Shown here: piece by piece, positions 36,950 through 47,100 of the stretch
Layout of the letters: each line of letters opens with the position of its first letter
How positions within the stretch are numbered: the first letter of the stretch is position 1
Assembly (NCBI RefSeq): GCF_001078705.1
Contig: NZ_CDMW01000001.1
Location: forward strand, 58,289-122,288
DNA from: Streptococcus sanguinis
GTDB taxonomy: Bacteria; Bacillota; Bacilli; Lactobacillales; Streptococcaceae
Reading direction: 5' to 3'
DNA length: 64,000 bases
Program-made: the position numbers and the translations under genes
Notes under the pieces: generated by a model
The model's database searches: none
What the model saw: only the letters and a program-made list of their open reading frames with translations
What the model was told of the DNA's origin: nothing

Positions 36950-37915
36950 ATGAATTTTGAAAAGATAGAACAAGCTTATACTCTGATTCTCGAAAACGTC
37001 CAGAATATCCAAAACGCTCTGGCGACCAATTTTTACGATGCTCTGATTGAGCAGAACGGCATTTACCTAGATGGAGATACGGATTTACAAGAAGTTCTGA
37101 CCAACGATGAAAAAATCCGCGCTCTGCATTTGACCAAGGAAGAGTGGCGGAGAGCCTATCAGTTTATCCTAATGAAGGCTGCCCAGACGGAGCCCATGCA
37201 GGTCAATCATCAATTCACACCTGATACAATTGGTTTTTTGATTACTTTCCTGCTGGACCAGCTGGCTCACGGAGAGGAAGCTGATGTATTAGAAATCGGC
37301 AGCGGAACAGGAAATTTAGCTGAGACTATTCTCAATCATACCCAAAAGAAGATAGACTACTTAGGTCTGGAGCTAGATGATTTATTAATTGACCTTTCTG
37401 CCAGCATTGCAGAGGTTATGAACTCTAAGGCTCACTTTGCTCAGGGTGATGCGGTTCGGCCTCAGGTTCTGAAAGAGAGTGATATCATTATCAGTGATTT
37501 ACCGGTCGGTTATTATCCGGACGACAGCATCGCCTCCCGCTATGAAGTGGCTAGTCCGGATGAGCACACTTATGCCCATCATCTTCTAATGGAGCAATCG
37601 CTCAAATATCTGAAGCCGGGAGGCTATGCCATATTTCTGGCGCCGAATGACCTCTTGACCAGCGCTCAAGCTCCTCTGCTGAAAAAATGGCTCCTAGCCA
37701 AGGCTCAGTTTATTGCGATGATAACCTTGCCAGAGTCTATTTTCTCAAGCAGCAAGCATGCCAAAACCCTTTTTGTCTTGAGGAAGCAAGAAGCGAATAA
37801 CGTTCAGCCTTTTATCTACCCTCTGCGGGATTTGCAGGATCATGATGAAATGTTTAAATTCCGCCAAAGTTTTCAAAACTGGTACAAAGATAGTGAAATT
37901 CAAACAAAATTTTGA
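36950..37915 (+). CDS. YtxK-like class I SAM methyltransferase
   Basis: 321 residues. SAM motif EIGSGTGNLAE (about 116-126) and DLPVGYYPD in the place of the N-PP-Y/F catalytic motif of N6-adenine methylases (about 184-192). Related proteins (Bacillus YtxK) lie next to comG or ackA in many Firmicutes; target unknown. It sits between comGG and ackA with its own promoter. Confidence 0.82.
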   Translation: MNFEKIEQAYTLILENVQNIQNALATNFYDALIEQNGIYLDGDTDLQEVLTNDEKIRALHLTKEEWRRAYQFILMKAAQTEPMQVNHQFTPDTIGFLITFLLDQLAHGEEADVLEIGSGTGNLAETILNHTQKKIDYLGLELDDLLIDLSASIAEVMNSKAHFAQGDAVRPQVLKESDIIISDLPVGYYPDDSIASRYEVASPDEHTYAHHLLMEQSLKYLKPGGYAIFLAPNDLLTSAQAPLLKKWLLAKAQFIAMITLPESIFSSSKHAKTLFVLRKQEANNVQPFIYPLRDLQDHDEMFKFRQSFQNWYKDSEIQTKF

Positions 37916-37940
37916 TATAATGATTTTGAAAACGCTTAAA
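37893..37940 (+). promoter_or_regulatory. ackA promoter and cre site
   Basis: -35-like GTGAAA (37893-37898), 17-base spacer, extended -10 TGATATAAT (hexamer 37916-37921), all overlapping the end of the previous gene. cre TGAAAACGCTTAAA (37927-37940) matches 13 of 14 and lies at the transcription start, a position expected for CcpA repression rather than the upstream activation seen at Bacillus ackA. Confidence 0.75.
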
Positions 37941-37951
37941 GAGGTGAAGAA

Positions 37952-39145
37952 ATGTCGAAAACAATTTCTATTAATGCAGGAAGCTCAAGCTTAAAATGGC
38001 AACTCTATTTGATGCCGGAAGAAAAGGTCTTGGCTAAGGGCTTGCTGGAACGGATTGGTCTCAAGGATTCTATTTCAACAGTGAAGTTTGATGGTCGGTC
38101 AGAGAAGCAGGTTCTTGATATTGAAGATCATACGCAGGCCGTAAAAATTTTGCTGGATGATTTGAAACGCTTTAATATCATTGAATCTTATGATGAGATT
38201 ACCGGTGTGGGCCACCGTGTTGTGGCTGGCGGTGAATACTTTAAGGATTCAGCCCTCGTTGATGAAGAAGTGATTCAAAAGGTAGAGGAGTTGTCTCTTC
38301 TGGCTCCATTGCATAATCCAGCCAATGCTGCAGGCATCCGTGCTTTTAGAGAAATTCTGCCAGACATTACCAGCGTGGTAGTCTTTGACACCTCTTTCCA
38401 TACAACTATGCCGGAAAAAGCTTACCGCTATCCATTACCAACTAAATATTACACAGAAAATAAAGTTCGTAAATATGGTGCTCACGGAACTAGCCATCAA
38501 TTCGTAGCTCAAGAAGCAGCAAAACTTTTGGGACGTCCAATAGAAGAATTAAAATTAATCACATGTCATATCGGTAATGGTGGTTCTATTACAGCAGTTA
38601 AAGGTGGAAAATCTGTTGATACATCTATGGGATTCACACCACTTGCAGGTGTGATGATGGGAACAAGAACTGGTGATATTGATCCAGATATCATTCCTTA
38701 CCTTATGGAACATACAAATGATTTTAATACACCAGAAGATATGGTCAATGTTTTGAACCGTGAATCTGGCTTGCTTGGAGTTTCTGAGAAGTCTAGTGAT
38801 ATGCGCGATATTCATGAAGCGATGCGGGCAGGTGATGCCAAGGCTCAATTAGCCAACGACATTTTTGTAGACCGGATTCAGAAATATATTGGTCAGTATC
38901 TTGCTGTCTTAAATGGAGCTGATGCTATCATCTTTACCGCAGGAATCGGTGAAAATTCTGTGACCATTCGTAGATTGGTTGTTGAAGGTATCTCGTGGTT
39001 TGGCTGTAACGTGGATCCAGAAAAGAATGTGCGTGGTGCTGAAGGCGAGATTTCCAGTCCTGATGCCAAGGTCAAAGTTTTGGTTATTCCAACTGACGAA
39101 GAATTGGTCATCGCGCGTGAAGTTGAACGTTTTAAAAATCAATAA
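37952..39145 (+). CDS. ackA: Acetate kinase
   Basis: 397 residues, usual length. Motifs [12 protein letters not shown] (7-18), [23 protein letters not shown] and a C-terminal adenosine loop TAGIGENS. Makes ATP from acetyl phosphate, important in pyruvate-oxidase-positive streptococci. The middle third (about 38440-38760) uses noticeably more A/T-ending codons than the flanks, suggesting a mosaic allele. Confidence 0.97.
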   Translation: MSKTISINAGSSSLKWQLYLMPEEKVLAKGLLERIGLKDSISTVKFDGRSEKQVLDIEDHTQAVKILLDDLKRFNIIESYDEITGVGHRVVAGGEYFKDSALVDEEVIQKVEELSLLAPLHNPANAAGIRAFREILPDITSVVVFDTSFHTTMPEKAYRYPLPTKYYTENKVRKYGAHGTSHQFVAQEAAKLLGRPIEELKLITCHIGNGGSITAVKGGKSVDTSMGFTPLAGVMMGTRTGDIDPDIIPYLMEHTNDFNTPEDMVNVLNRESGLLGVSEKSSDMRDIHEAMRAGDAKAQLANDIFVDRIQKYIGQYLAVLNGADAIIFTAGIGENSVTIRRLVVEGISWFGCNVDPEKNVRGAEGEISSPDAKVKVLVIPTDEELVIAREVERFKNQ

Positions 39146-39158
39146 ATTAAGAAAATTT

Positions 39159-39184
39159 AAAAGCTCAGTTTGACTGGGCTTTTT
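39159..39184 (+). terminator. ackA terminator
   Basis: Stem AAAAGCTCAGT/ACTGGGCTTTT with one G-T pair and a TTG loop, followed by T. Confidence 0.8.
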
Positions 39185-39262
39185 GTATGCGTTAAGAAAG
39201 AATTTTCTTGGTTGTTGGTCTTGAAAACATTGAGCGATTCTATCTCATAGTCACTATCAGTA

Positions 39263-39290
39263 TTGGCTCTCAATACGTGATATATAAAAT
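39263..39290 (+). promoter_or_regulatory. Promoter of the CPBP protease gene
   Basis: -35 TTGGCT (39263-39268), 16-base spacer, -10 TAAAAT (39285-39290). A second -10-like TATACT is at 39334-39339. Confidence 0.45.
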
Positions 39291-39360
39291 GCTTGCAGTT
39301 AAGAATTGTCTATACAAAAAGAGAAAATTAAGCTATACTAGGAAGGAAAAGGAGGAAGAT

Positions 39361-40038
39361 ATGAAAGCAATTCTAAAAAAATTAGAGTACATCCTACTGA
39401 CTCTGTTTGTCTTATTTCTCAGCCAGATACCATTTATATTTATCCGACAGATGACTGCTTCTGAGAAGAGTTTTTCAGCTGGCCAGACTATCTTTGTGCT
39501 GGTGGTATATCTTTTGATTATCTTTTTTGTTCTGAGAATGGCGAAGCAAGAAGAACTGCTGAGCCTTGACTTTAGCTTCTTCAAATGGTCTTCGTTGGGC
39601 TGGTTAGCTGTTTCTAATGTTGTCATGATTGGTGTCAACATGTTGGGAGCAATTATTATGTTACTGGAAGGTCAGGCCATATCCACTGCTAATCAGGATG
39701 CCTTGAACGCTTTATTTCAGCATGTACCCAAGATTTTATTAGTGGTAGGAGCTGTGATTCAGGCCCCTATCTTGGAGGAAGTGGTCTTTCGCGGATTGAT
39801 TCCTCAGAAGATTTTTACCAAGCATTATGTTTGGGGATTGGTTGTAGGAGTCATTCTTTTCGGTCTTTTTCATAGTCCGACCAACATTGGCAGTTTTGTT
39901 ATCTATGCAGGTATGGGTGCTGTTTTAGCCACTGTTGCTTACATATTTAAGCGTTTGGAAATGTCTATTTTGGCACACATGCTGAGAAATGGAGTTGCAG
40001 TACTCATCATGATACTGACAGGTTTGGTGAACAAGTAG
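39361..40038 (+). CDS. CPBP-family intramembrane protease
   Basis: 225 residues from ATG 39361, chosen for AAGGAGGA just upstream. About six to eight membrane helices. Abi/CAAX (Rce1-like) motifs: EEVVFRG (Glu-Glu-x3-Arg, about 139-145), FGLFHSPTN with His, and a late HMLRN. Such proteins in streptococci are linked to bacteriocin self-immunity or peptide processing; the substrate here is unknown. A diverged relative follows at 40156. Confidence 0.85.
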   Translation: MKAILKKLEYILLTLFVLFLSQIPFIFIRQMTASEKSFSAGQTIFVLVVYLLIIFFVLRMAKQEELLSLDFSFFKWSSLGWLAVSNVVMIGVNMLGAIIMLLEGQAISTANQDALNALFQHVPKILLVVGAVIQAPILEEVVFRGLIPQKIFTKHYVWGLVVGVILFGLFHSPTNIGSFVIYAGMGAVLATVAYIFKRLEMSILAHMLRNGVAVLIMILTGLVNK

Positions 40039-40039
40039 G

Positions 40040-40063
40040 AAAGCAGAGAATATCTGCTTTTTT
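40040..40063 (+). terminator. Terminator of the CPBP gene
   Basis: Stem AAAGCAGA/TCTGCTTT, 5-base loop, T run. Confidence 0.85.
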
Positions 40064-40155
40064 GGTCATTTGAGGCACAAATTAGGACATTTGAGGGGAT
40101 TTCTCCCAGCTTGCTCTTACTTTTTCTATAATGATAAGAGAAGAATGGAGAGAAT

Positions 40156-40794
40156 ATGCTGAAATTAGAGAAAATCATTCAATTGTTATTGCTGGCTATG
40201 TTGACTCAGACGGGACTGCTGCTCATACTTCATCCAATGCCTCATCGCTTGGTCTTTAGTCATGCTAATTTGCTTTTTATGGTGGGCTTGCTGGGATTGC
40301 TTTTTTGTTGTGCCTTTTATTTTTCCAGACAACTGCAGGAAATCAAAGGTTCTTTGCGTCAGTCAAGCAACTATCGACACCTGCTTTTCTTGTATTTTTT
40401 GATGATTTTGGTCAATGCTGCGGGGGTTCTTCTGCTGTGTGGTAAGGAGGCGCAGTCAGGACAGGCGATGGAGCAGATGATGACGGAGAGTTTTCTGTCA
40501 TCTTCTCTTTTGCTTCTGGGGATTGATATTGCCGTTTTATCCCCTGCAGCACCGAAATTTGTTGACAGTGACTTCTCTCTTCGCTATCGGAAGAGCTGGG
40601 GGATTGCACTAGGTTTGCTCTGCTTTTCCCTTGCGAAAAATCCTCAGGAAACTCTGTGTTTTCTCTCCTATCTAGTTTTGGGACTAGTCTTTGTCCATCT
40701 CCTCAGACCTTATTTTCAGCGTTTGGAGCTGTCTATGCTGGCCCATATTCTCCGAAATATGATTATTCTCAGCCTTTTACCCTTTTGCTTTTAG
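40156..40794 (+). CDS. Membrane protein, motif-less CPBP relative
   Basis: 212 residues, about six hydrophobic helices. Its C terminus (FQRLELSMLAHILRNMIILSLL) aligns with that of the upstream CPBP protease (FKRLEMSILAHMLRNGVAVL), but nothing corresponds to EExxxR or the middle His motif. It reads as a tandem duplicate that has lost the catalytic residues: a pseudoenzyme or immunity-type membrane protein. TATAAT at 40127-40132 may be its -10; I find no good -35. Confidence 0.7.
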   Translation: MLKLEKIIQLLLLAMLTQTGLLLILHPMPHRLVFSHANLLFMVGLLGLLFCCAFYFSRQLQEIKGSLRQSSNYRHLLFLYFLMILVNAAGVLLLCGKEAQSGQAMEQMMTESFLSSSLLLLGIDIAVLSPAAPKFVDSDFSLRYRKSWGIALGLLCFSLAKNPQETLCFLSYLVLGLVFVHLLRPYFQRLELSMLAHILRNMIILSLLPFCF

Positions 40795-40802
40795 AAAGTG
40801 TT

Positions 40803-40830
40803 TTGTCAAATAGAAGAATTATGGTAAAAT
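40803..40830 (+). promoter_or_regulatory. Folate operon promoter
   Basis: -35 TTGTCA (40803-40808), 16-base spacer, extended -10 TGGTAAAAT (hexamer 40825-40830). Transcription from about 40837 gives a 150-base leader. Confidence 0.75.
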
Positions 40831-40836
40831 GGTAAA

Positions 40837-40946
40837 TGAAACAAGGGACTAGATAAGGTCTTCTTGTGAAGTCGAGTGCAGTTCATAGGACTGGATGCTG
40901 CATCTGCTGAGAGCTTTGCGGTACACTAGATGAGTGTGCCTTTTTT
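40837..40946 (+). promoter_or_regulatory. folP leader RNA with intrinsic terminator
   Basis: Between promoter and folP: a 5' hairpin (ACAAG/CTTGT, 40841-40866), a central region with TGCAG/CTGCA and CAGT/ACTG pairings, then a terminator GGTACACT/AGTGTGCC with six T (40920-40946), 43 bases before the folP ATG. The layout is that of an attenuator or riboswitch, or a separate small RNA. It does not look like the THF riboswitch as I remember it. Confidence 0.55.
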
Positions 40947-40988
40947 GTTGAAGAGCAGAGCAGCCAATAGAAATGAGATGAAAGTTAA

Positions 40989-41942
<954 letters not shown>

Positions 41943-41943
41943 G

Positions 41944-43287
41944 ATGAAAAAACAAGAATTACCTGATTTAAGTTGGCTGGAAGCCTATCGGACAGCCAGT
42001 CCCAATTTTGGCTTGGAGCGGATGGAGCGTTTACTGGAGTTGCGGGGGGGGCCGCATTTGCAGCTGCCAGTCATTCATATTGCAGGGACTAATGGCAAGG
42101 GTTCAACCATTGCCCATCTGCGCCAACTTTTGGAGGCGCGAGACCTGCGTGTTGGCACTTTCACCTCTCCCTACCTAGTCAGCTACAATGAGCAGATTGC
42201 CATTAATGGCAATGCAATTTCCGACCAAGACCTTCAGCGATTGCTTTCTCTTTACCAAGACCTTTTGGCCCAGCATGCGACAGACTCTAGCTTGCTTGGG
42301 ATAACTGAGTTTGAGATTATAACTGCTCTAGCTTATGATTATTTTGTCCAGCAGCAGGTGGATGTGGCTATTATTGAGGTCGGCATGGGTGGGCTTTTGG
42401 ACAGTACCAATGTCTGCCAGCCCTTGCTCACTGCAATCACAACAGTCGGTCTGGATCATGTGGCCTTGCTAGGTGACAGTCTAGAGGCTATTGCCCAGCA
42501 GAAAGCTGGCATTATCAAGCATGGAGTTCCCATTGTGACCGGTAGGTTGGAGCCAGAGGCTCTGGCAGTAGTCGAGCAAAAGGCTGCTGAAAAAGATGCT
42601 CCGCTCTTTTCTTGGTCTCAAGACTATCAAGTGGAACATCAAGCGTCAGAGAAGGGGGAGAGCTTTTCCTTTTCGAATGCCTATCGAGCCAAAGACTCGT
42701 ATCAAACAGCTCTGATGGGACTGCATCAGGCGGACAATGCTGGACTAGCTCTGCACTTGTGCGACCTATACTGTCAGCTGCAGTCGCTGCCTTTATTGAC
42801 AAAAGCAGAGGTTGAGAGGGCCTTGCTTGCTGCTGTATGGCCTGGTCGTTTGGAAAGGATATCGAATCAGCCGCTTATCTTGCTGGATGGAGCCCATAAT
42901 CCCCATGCCCTGCAGTCGTTAGCAGCGACATTGGACCAACATTATCCGACGTATAGAAAGCACATTTTATTTGCTTGTATCCAAACCAAAGCCTTGGATG
43001 ACATGGTGGAGCTGCTGCAAAAGATTCCCAAAGCAGCTATAAGCTTGACAGCCTTTGCCGATCCGCGGAGTTTTTCTAAAGAGAGCATGCAAGCCCTAGC
43101 TGAGCAGCAAGGTCTCTCTTACAAAGAATGGCCAGATTATTTAGCAGATTATTTAGCAGTAGAGCATGAGTCAGAAGAACTCTTGCTGATCACGGGCTCT
43201 CTGTATTTTCTAGCTCAGGTCAGAAAAGCAATCCTTGAGAATAGCAAGTTAGATTTGGCTGAGCGTCCTTCTCAGCCAAGTAAATGA
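41944..43287 (+). CDS. folC: Dihydrofolate/folylpolyglutamate synthase
   Basis: 447 residues, Mur-ligase-like: HIAGTNGKGST (about 46-56), TSPYLVSYNEQI, and GGLLDSTN; C-terminal domain with LLDGAHNPHA. Adds glutamate to dihydropteroate and extends folate tails. Second gene of the operon. Confidence 0.95.
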   Translation: MKKQELPDLSWLEAYRTASPNFGLERMERLLELRGGPHLQLPVIHIAGTNGKGSTIAHLRQLLEARDLRVGTFTSPYLVSYNEQIAINGNAISDQDLQRLLSLYQDLLAQHATDSSLLGITEFEIITALAYDYFVQQQVDVAIIEVGMGGLLDSTNVCQPLLTAITTVGLDHVALLGDSLEAIAQQKAGIIKHGVPIVTGRLEPEALAVVEQKAAEKDAPLFSWSQDYQVEHQASEKGESFSFSNAYRAKDSYQTALMGLHQADNAGLALHLCDLYCQLQSLPLLTKAEVERALLAAVWPGRLERISNQPLILLDGAHNPHALQSLAATLDQHYPTYRKHILFACIQTKALDDMVELLQKIPKAAISLTAFADPRSFSKESMQALAEQQGLSYKEWPDYLADYLAVEHESEELLLITGSLYFLAQVRKAILENSKLDLAERPSQPSK

Positions 43288-43318
43288 TTAAAAAATAAAA
43301 ACGAACATAGGAGTATAT

Positions 43319-43873
43319 ATGGACACGAAGAAAATTGAAGCAGCTGTTGCCCAGATTATTGAGGCGGTTGGAGAAGACGGAAGCCGCGAAGGTTTGCAGG
43401 AGACGCCACAGCGCATTGCTAAAATGTACCAGGAAATCTTTGCTGGGCTGGGCGAGACTGCTGAGGAACATCTGGCCAAGTCTTTTGAAATCATTGACAA
43501 TAACATGGTAGTGGAGAAGGATATTTTCTTTCATTCCATGTGTGAGCACCACTTCCTGCCATTTTACGGGAAAGTTCACATCGCCTATGTGCCTAATGGT
43601 CGGGTAGCAGGCTTGTCCAAGCTGGCCCGAACAGTAGAGGTCTATGCCAAGAAACCGCAGATTCAAGAGCGATTGACCGTAGAGATTGCTGAAGCCTTGA
43701 TGGACTATCTGGGTGCCCAAGGGGCCCTGGTCTGGGTGGAAGCTGAGCATATGTGTATGAATATGCGCGGAGTCAGAAAGCCTGGCACTGCAACGATTAC
43801 TACAGCGGCGCGTGGCATTTTAGCGACGGACAAGGACCTAAAAAATGAAGCTTACAAACTGATGGGACATTGA
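43319..43873 (+). CDS. folE: GTP cyclohydrolase I
   Basis: 184 residues. Zinc and substrate motifs: [12 protein letters not shown] (about 72-83), [17 protein letters not shown], and [16 protein letters not shown]. First step of pterin synthesis. Third gene of the operon. Confidence 0.96.
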   Translation: MDTKKIEAAVAQIIEAVGEDGSREGLQETPQRIAKMYQEIFAGLGETAEEHLAKSFEIIDNNMVVEKDIFFHSMCEHHFLPFYGKVHIAYVPNGRVAGLSKLARTVEVYAKKPQIQERLTVEIAEALMDYLGAQGALVWVEAEHMCMNMRGVRKPGTATITTAARGILATDKDLKNEAYKLMGH

Positions 43874-43960
43874 TCTTATCAGAGGTGGAGCGTGTCGGGA
43901 AAGGCTAGATAGTTTTATCAAGAATGAAATGCAGAAACTGGAATTAGAAAGGATAAGAGA

Positions 43961-44773
43961 ATGGATCAGCTGCGCATTAAGGATTTAGAAGTATATGCCT
44001 ATCACGGTCTGTTTGGAGCGGAGAAGGAATTGGGCCAGCGTTTTGTGCTGGATCTGATTTTGGACTATGATATGACTCGGGCTGCCCAAACAGGCGACCT
44101 GACAGCTTCTATCCACTATGGAGAATTGGCTCAGGATTTGACCCACTGGTGTCAGGAGAGCAAGGAAGACTTGATTGAGACGCTGGCTTACAAGTTGATT
44201 GACCGCATTTTTCTGACCCATCCTTTGGTACAGAAGGTCAGTTTGGAGGTCAAGAAGCCTTGGGCACCGGTGCCGTTGCCTTTAGAGACTTGCTCAGTCA
44301 AGTTAGTACGTCAAAAGCGCAAATCCTTTATCGCTCTGGGGAGCAATCAAGGCAACCCAGCTGCCAATCTGGATGCAGCTCTGGAAAAAATGGCAGAGCA
44401 AAATATAAGAATTTTGCAGGCATCAAGTCGTATCGAGACAGAACCTTGGGGTGGTGTTGAGCAGGCTCCGTTTCTCAATCAAGTTGTTGAAGTTGAGACT
44501 TGGCTCAATCCTGAGGAATTAATGCAGACGCTCTTGACTATCGAAGCGGATTTAGGGCGCGTGCGGGAGATCAAATGGGGACCTCGTGTGATTGATCTAG
44601 ATATCCTTTACATAGGGCAAGAGGAGATATACAGTCCAAATTTGATAGTTCCTCATCCTTATGTGGCTGAGCGGGCTTTTGTCTTGCAATCTCTGGTGGA
44701 AATCGCGCCACACTTTGTCGATCCAGTACAGAAAAAAAGCATCCGCCAACTCTGGGATGAGGTTGAAAAATGA
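43961..44773 (+). CDS. folBK: Bifunctional dihydroneopterin aldolase / HPPK
   Basis: 270 residues. N-terminal dihydroneopterin aldolase domain ([20 protein letters not shown], about 8-27; to about 118) fused to hydroxymethyldihydropterin pyrophosphokinase ([11 protein letters not shown] about 122-132; [12 protein letters not shown] about 205-216). The fusion is typical for this streptococcal operon (pneumococcal SulD). An 87-base gap precedes it. Confidence 0.94.
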   Translation: MDQLRIKDLEVYAYHGLFGAEKELGQRFVLDLILDYDMTRAAQTGDLTASIHYGELAQDLTHWCQESKEDLIETLAYKLIDRIFLTHPLVQKVSLEVKKPWAPVPLPLETCSVKLVRQKRKSFIALGSNQGNPAANLDAALEKMAEQNIRILQASSRIETEPWGGVEQAPFLNQVVEVETWLNPEELMQTLLTIEADLGRVREIKWGPRVIDLDILYIGQEEIYSPNLIVPHPYVAERAFVLQSLVEIAPHFVDPVQKKSIRQLWDEVEK

Positions 44774-44782
44774 GAAAAGAAG

Positions 44783-44806
44783 CTTGTCGTAAGGCAAGTT
44801 TTTTTT
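44783..44806 (+). terminator. Folate operon terminator
   Basis: Stem CTTGTC/GGCAAG (one G-T pair), GTAA loop, eight T. Confidence 0.85.
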
Positions 44807-44868
44807 ATTGTCTGAAGTTTCTCTGAACTTGCCCCTGTATACTAAAGAAAAATCAAAAGGAGTTCAGT

Positions 44869-45576
44869 ATGGAACATACAGTGAAAATAGAAGGAGTCTG
44901 CAAAAAGCATGGCAGCAAGCAGATTTTAGAAGATATTTCTTTTACAGCTAGAAGCGGTCGGATTACAGCTTTTCTGGGTCCAAATGGTGCAGGGAAAAGT
45001 TCGACCTTGAGGATTCTCTTGGGGTTAGATCGGGCGACAGCAGGGACGGCGACTTTTGATGGGCAAACCTATCAGTCAATGACCTATCCGCTCAGAACGG
45101 TAGGTGCAGCCTTTGACGGCATTGGCGGTCTGCCAAATCGAAAGGTCTATGACCACTTGAGGATTATTGCAGCGAGTAATGCTATTCCCAAGTCTCGGAT
45201 TGATGAAGTTTTAGAGATGACTGGAATCGCTCATAAGAGGAAGGACCTCTTGTCAAGCCTGTCTCTGGGGGAAGGTCAGCGGTTGGGTTTAGCGGCAGCT
45301 TTGCTGGGTGATCCTCAGTTTCTTATATTAGATGAGCCGACTAATGGACTAGATCCAAGTGGGATTAAGTGGTTTAGAAAGTTCATCCGTCAGCAGGCTG
45401 ATTTAGGGAAAACGGTACTTCTATCCTCCCACATCCTGTCAGAGGTGCAAATGGTGACAGATGATGTGGTCTTGATTCATCATGGGCGAATTATTGAGCA
45501 AGGGCGATTGGAAGAGGTGCTGCAAGATTCAGACAGTCTAGAAGATATCTTCTTTGATTTGACAGAGGAGGTTTAA
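44869..45576 (+). CDS. ABC transporter ATP-binding protein
   Basis: 235 residues. Walker A GPNGAGKSS (about 37-45), signature LSLGEGQR with a variant LSLGE, Walker B FLILDEPTNGLD, H-loop SSHILSE. Belongs to the ABC-2 exporter group used in peptide-antibiotic resistance and lantibiotic immunity. Followed after 1 base by the first permease gene, then a second permease and a two-component system. Confidence 0.9.
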   Translation: MEHTVKIEGVCKKHGSKQILEDISFTARSGRITAFLGPNGAGKSSTLRILLGLDRATAGTATFDGQTYQSMTYPLRTVGAAFDGIGGLPNRKVYDHLRIIAASNAIPKSRIDEVLEMTGIAHKRKDLLSSLSLGEGQRLGLAAALLGDPQFLILDEPTNGLDPSGIKWFRKFIRQQADLGKTVLLSSHILSEVQMVTDDVVLIHHGRIIEQGRLEEVLQDSDSLEDIFFDLTEEV

Positions 45577-45577
45577 G

Positions 45578-46366
45578 ATGAAAGAAACGATGTCTTTATT
45601 GCATTCAGAATGGTTGAAAATCCGCTCAACCAAGGCTTTCAAAGTGAGTGTGGCCTTCATGCTGCTATTGGTGCCTGTCGTATCCTGGTTGGAGGGCCGA
45701 CAGTATCTGTCTATCGGCTTGGATGCCACGCCTGAGACGGTTCCTAATCTGATAAACGCCATTGATCCGCTGGAATATCTAGGTCTCAACGGGGCTTCTA
45801 TGGCAGTCATGGTTTTGGTCATCTTAGCTGGAATTTTGGGAGCTATGGAATTTCAGTCTCATAGCTTGAGAACCAGTCTCTTGACCTGTAATAACCGTCT
45901 GAAGTTGCTTGTGGGGAAACTCATGACCTTTGCTTGCTTTTCTCTTGCCAGTAGCTTTTTATCAATCTACTGTAGTTATATGGTCATGCACCTGGCTTTA
46001 GGAAAGGAAGGGCTTGATCCGATTCTGCTCAATCAGGCAGCTTGGAGTTTGATTTTGTGGAAAACCTTATCTCTAACCTTATTAGGAATCCTTTCATTTT
46101 TGTTAGGTTTATTGGCTCGGACCATGCTAGTTCCTCTGCTATTTCTCGTACCTCAGATCTATAATCTGGGAAACTACCTGGCAGCTCACACGAGTTGGGG
46201 AGCTTATTTGCCACAGCCAGCAGGAGAGTTGTTTGCTGCAACGCCAACTTCCCAATATGCCAACAATCCCTTGCAAGGGCTCTTGATACTTGGTGCATGG
46301 TTACTAGTCATCGGCGGTATGACCTCTCTGCGCTTTTTGAAGACGGATTTAGGAGGACACTACTGA
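45578..46366 (+). CDS. ABC-2 type permease 1
   Basis: 262 residues with six likely membrane helices and an N-terminal SEWLKIRSTK typical of this permease type (LanE/BcrB-like). The stop overlaps the next ATG (TGATG). Together with the ATPase and permease 2 it likely forms an exporter; substrate unknown. Confidence 0.82.
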   Translation: MKETMSLLHSEWLKIRSTKAFKVSVAFMLLLVPVVSWLEGRQYLSIGLDATPETVPNLINAIDPLEYLGLNGASMAVMVLVILAGILGAMEFQSHSLRTSLLTCNNRLKLLVGKLMTFACFSLASSFLSIYCSYMVMHLALGKEGLDPILLNQAAWSLILWKTLSLTLLGILSFLLGLLARTMLVPLLFLVPQIYNLGNYLAAHTSWGAYLPQPAGELFAATPTSQYANNPLQGLLILGAWLLVIGGMTSLRFLKTDLGGHY

Positions 46367-47088
46367 TGATCAAAGCTCTGCTTAAAAGTGAATGGATTAA
46401 GTTCCGTTCTTACTCTCTTGCTCTTGGTGCAGCCTTGGTGACTCTGGTAGTTGTTCCATTTTTTCTGATGAATCTTGACTATAGTCAAACAGCAGTTGGC
46501 CAGGCAAAGGCTCTGAGCGAGGCTTTGCATGCCCTCTATCTGGCGCAGCCTGTCATCGTCATCTTTACTTCGCTCTATTTTGCTCAGGAGTTTGTCAAGT
46601 CTGGGATGCGAACGAATTTTCTAACCGTATCAAATAGAAAGGCTTGGTTGGCTGGGAAGTTCCTTTTTCTGGCTGTGCTGCTCTTGATCCTCTACAGTAT
46701 CATGATAGGGAGCTGTTTCCTTGTTATGCTGGCTCGATTTGACCTGGACTTTAGCTGGTCCTTACTGGGGAAATTCCTCTATTACAGCTCTTTTGGTCTT
46801 CTCAGCAATATTTTTCTGGCTTTTTTAACTGCTGGCCTCGCTTTGCTATTTCAATCTTGGGTTTTGCCGGTGTCGGTGCTCTTTCCTCTCTTGATTGGTC
46901 TCAGCCGTTTATTGGCGACTTTCATCAAAGAAGCAAAATACCTACCCGATCTGGCTACGCTAAATCTTTTTGAGTATGAAGAGCTTCAGCATTCAATAGA
47001 TTTATCAGGTCTGGGAATACAGCTGTTATGGTTAGCTTTGGTTTTGAGCTCTGCTATATTCTTAACCTTGAAACGAGATGTTCGCTAG
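46366..47088 (+). CDS. ABC-2 type permease 2
   Basis: 240 residues from ATG 46366, which overlaps the previous stop; an in-frame extension upstream only re-reads permease 1. Starts MIKALLKSEWIKFRSY, like permease 1, and has about six helices, so the two are distant paralogues. Confidence 0.82.
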   Translation: MIKALLKSEWIKFRSYSLALGAALVTLVVVPFFLMNLDYSQTAVGQAKALSEALHALYLAQPVIVIFTSLYFAQEFVKSGMRTNFLTVSNRKAWLAGKFLFLAVLLLILYSIMIGSCFLVMLARFDLDFSWSLLGKFLYYSSFGLLSNIFLAFLTAGLALLFQSWVLPVSVLFPLLIGLSRLLATFIKEAKYLPDLATLNLFEYEELQHSIDLSGLGIQLLWLALVLSSAIFLTLKRDVR

Positions 47089-47100
47089 AGGTATGCTATA

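Noticed and set aside
40837-40946. THF riboswitch before folP
   Set aside because: The conserved sequence blocks of the THF aptamer that I know are not visible; left as an unassigned leader.
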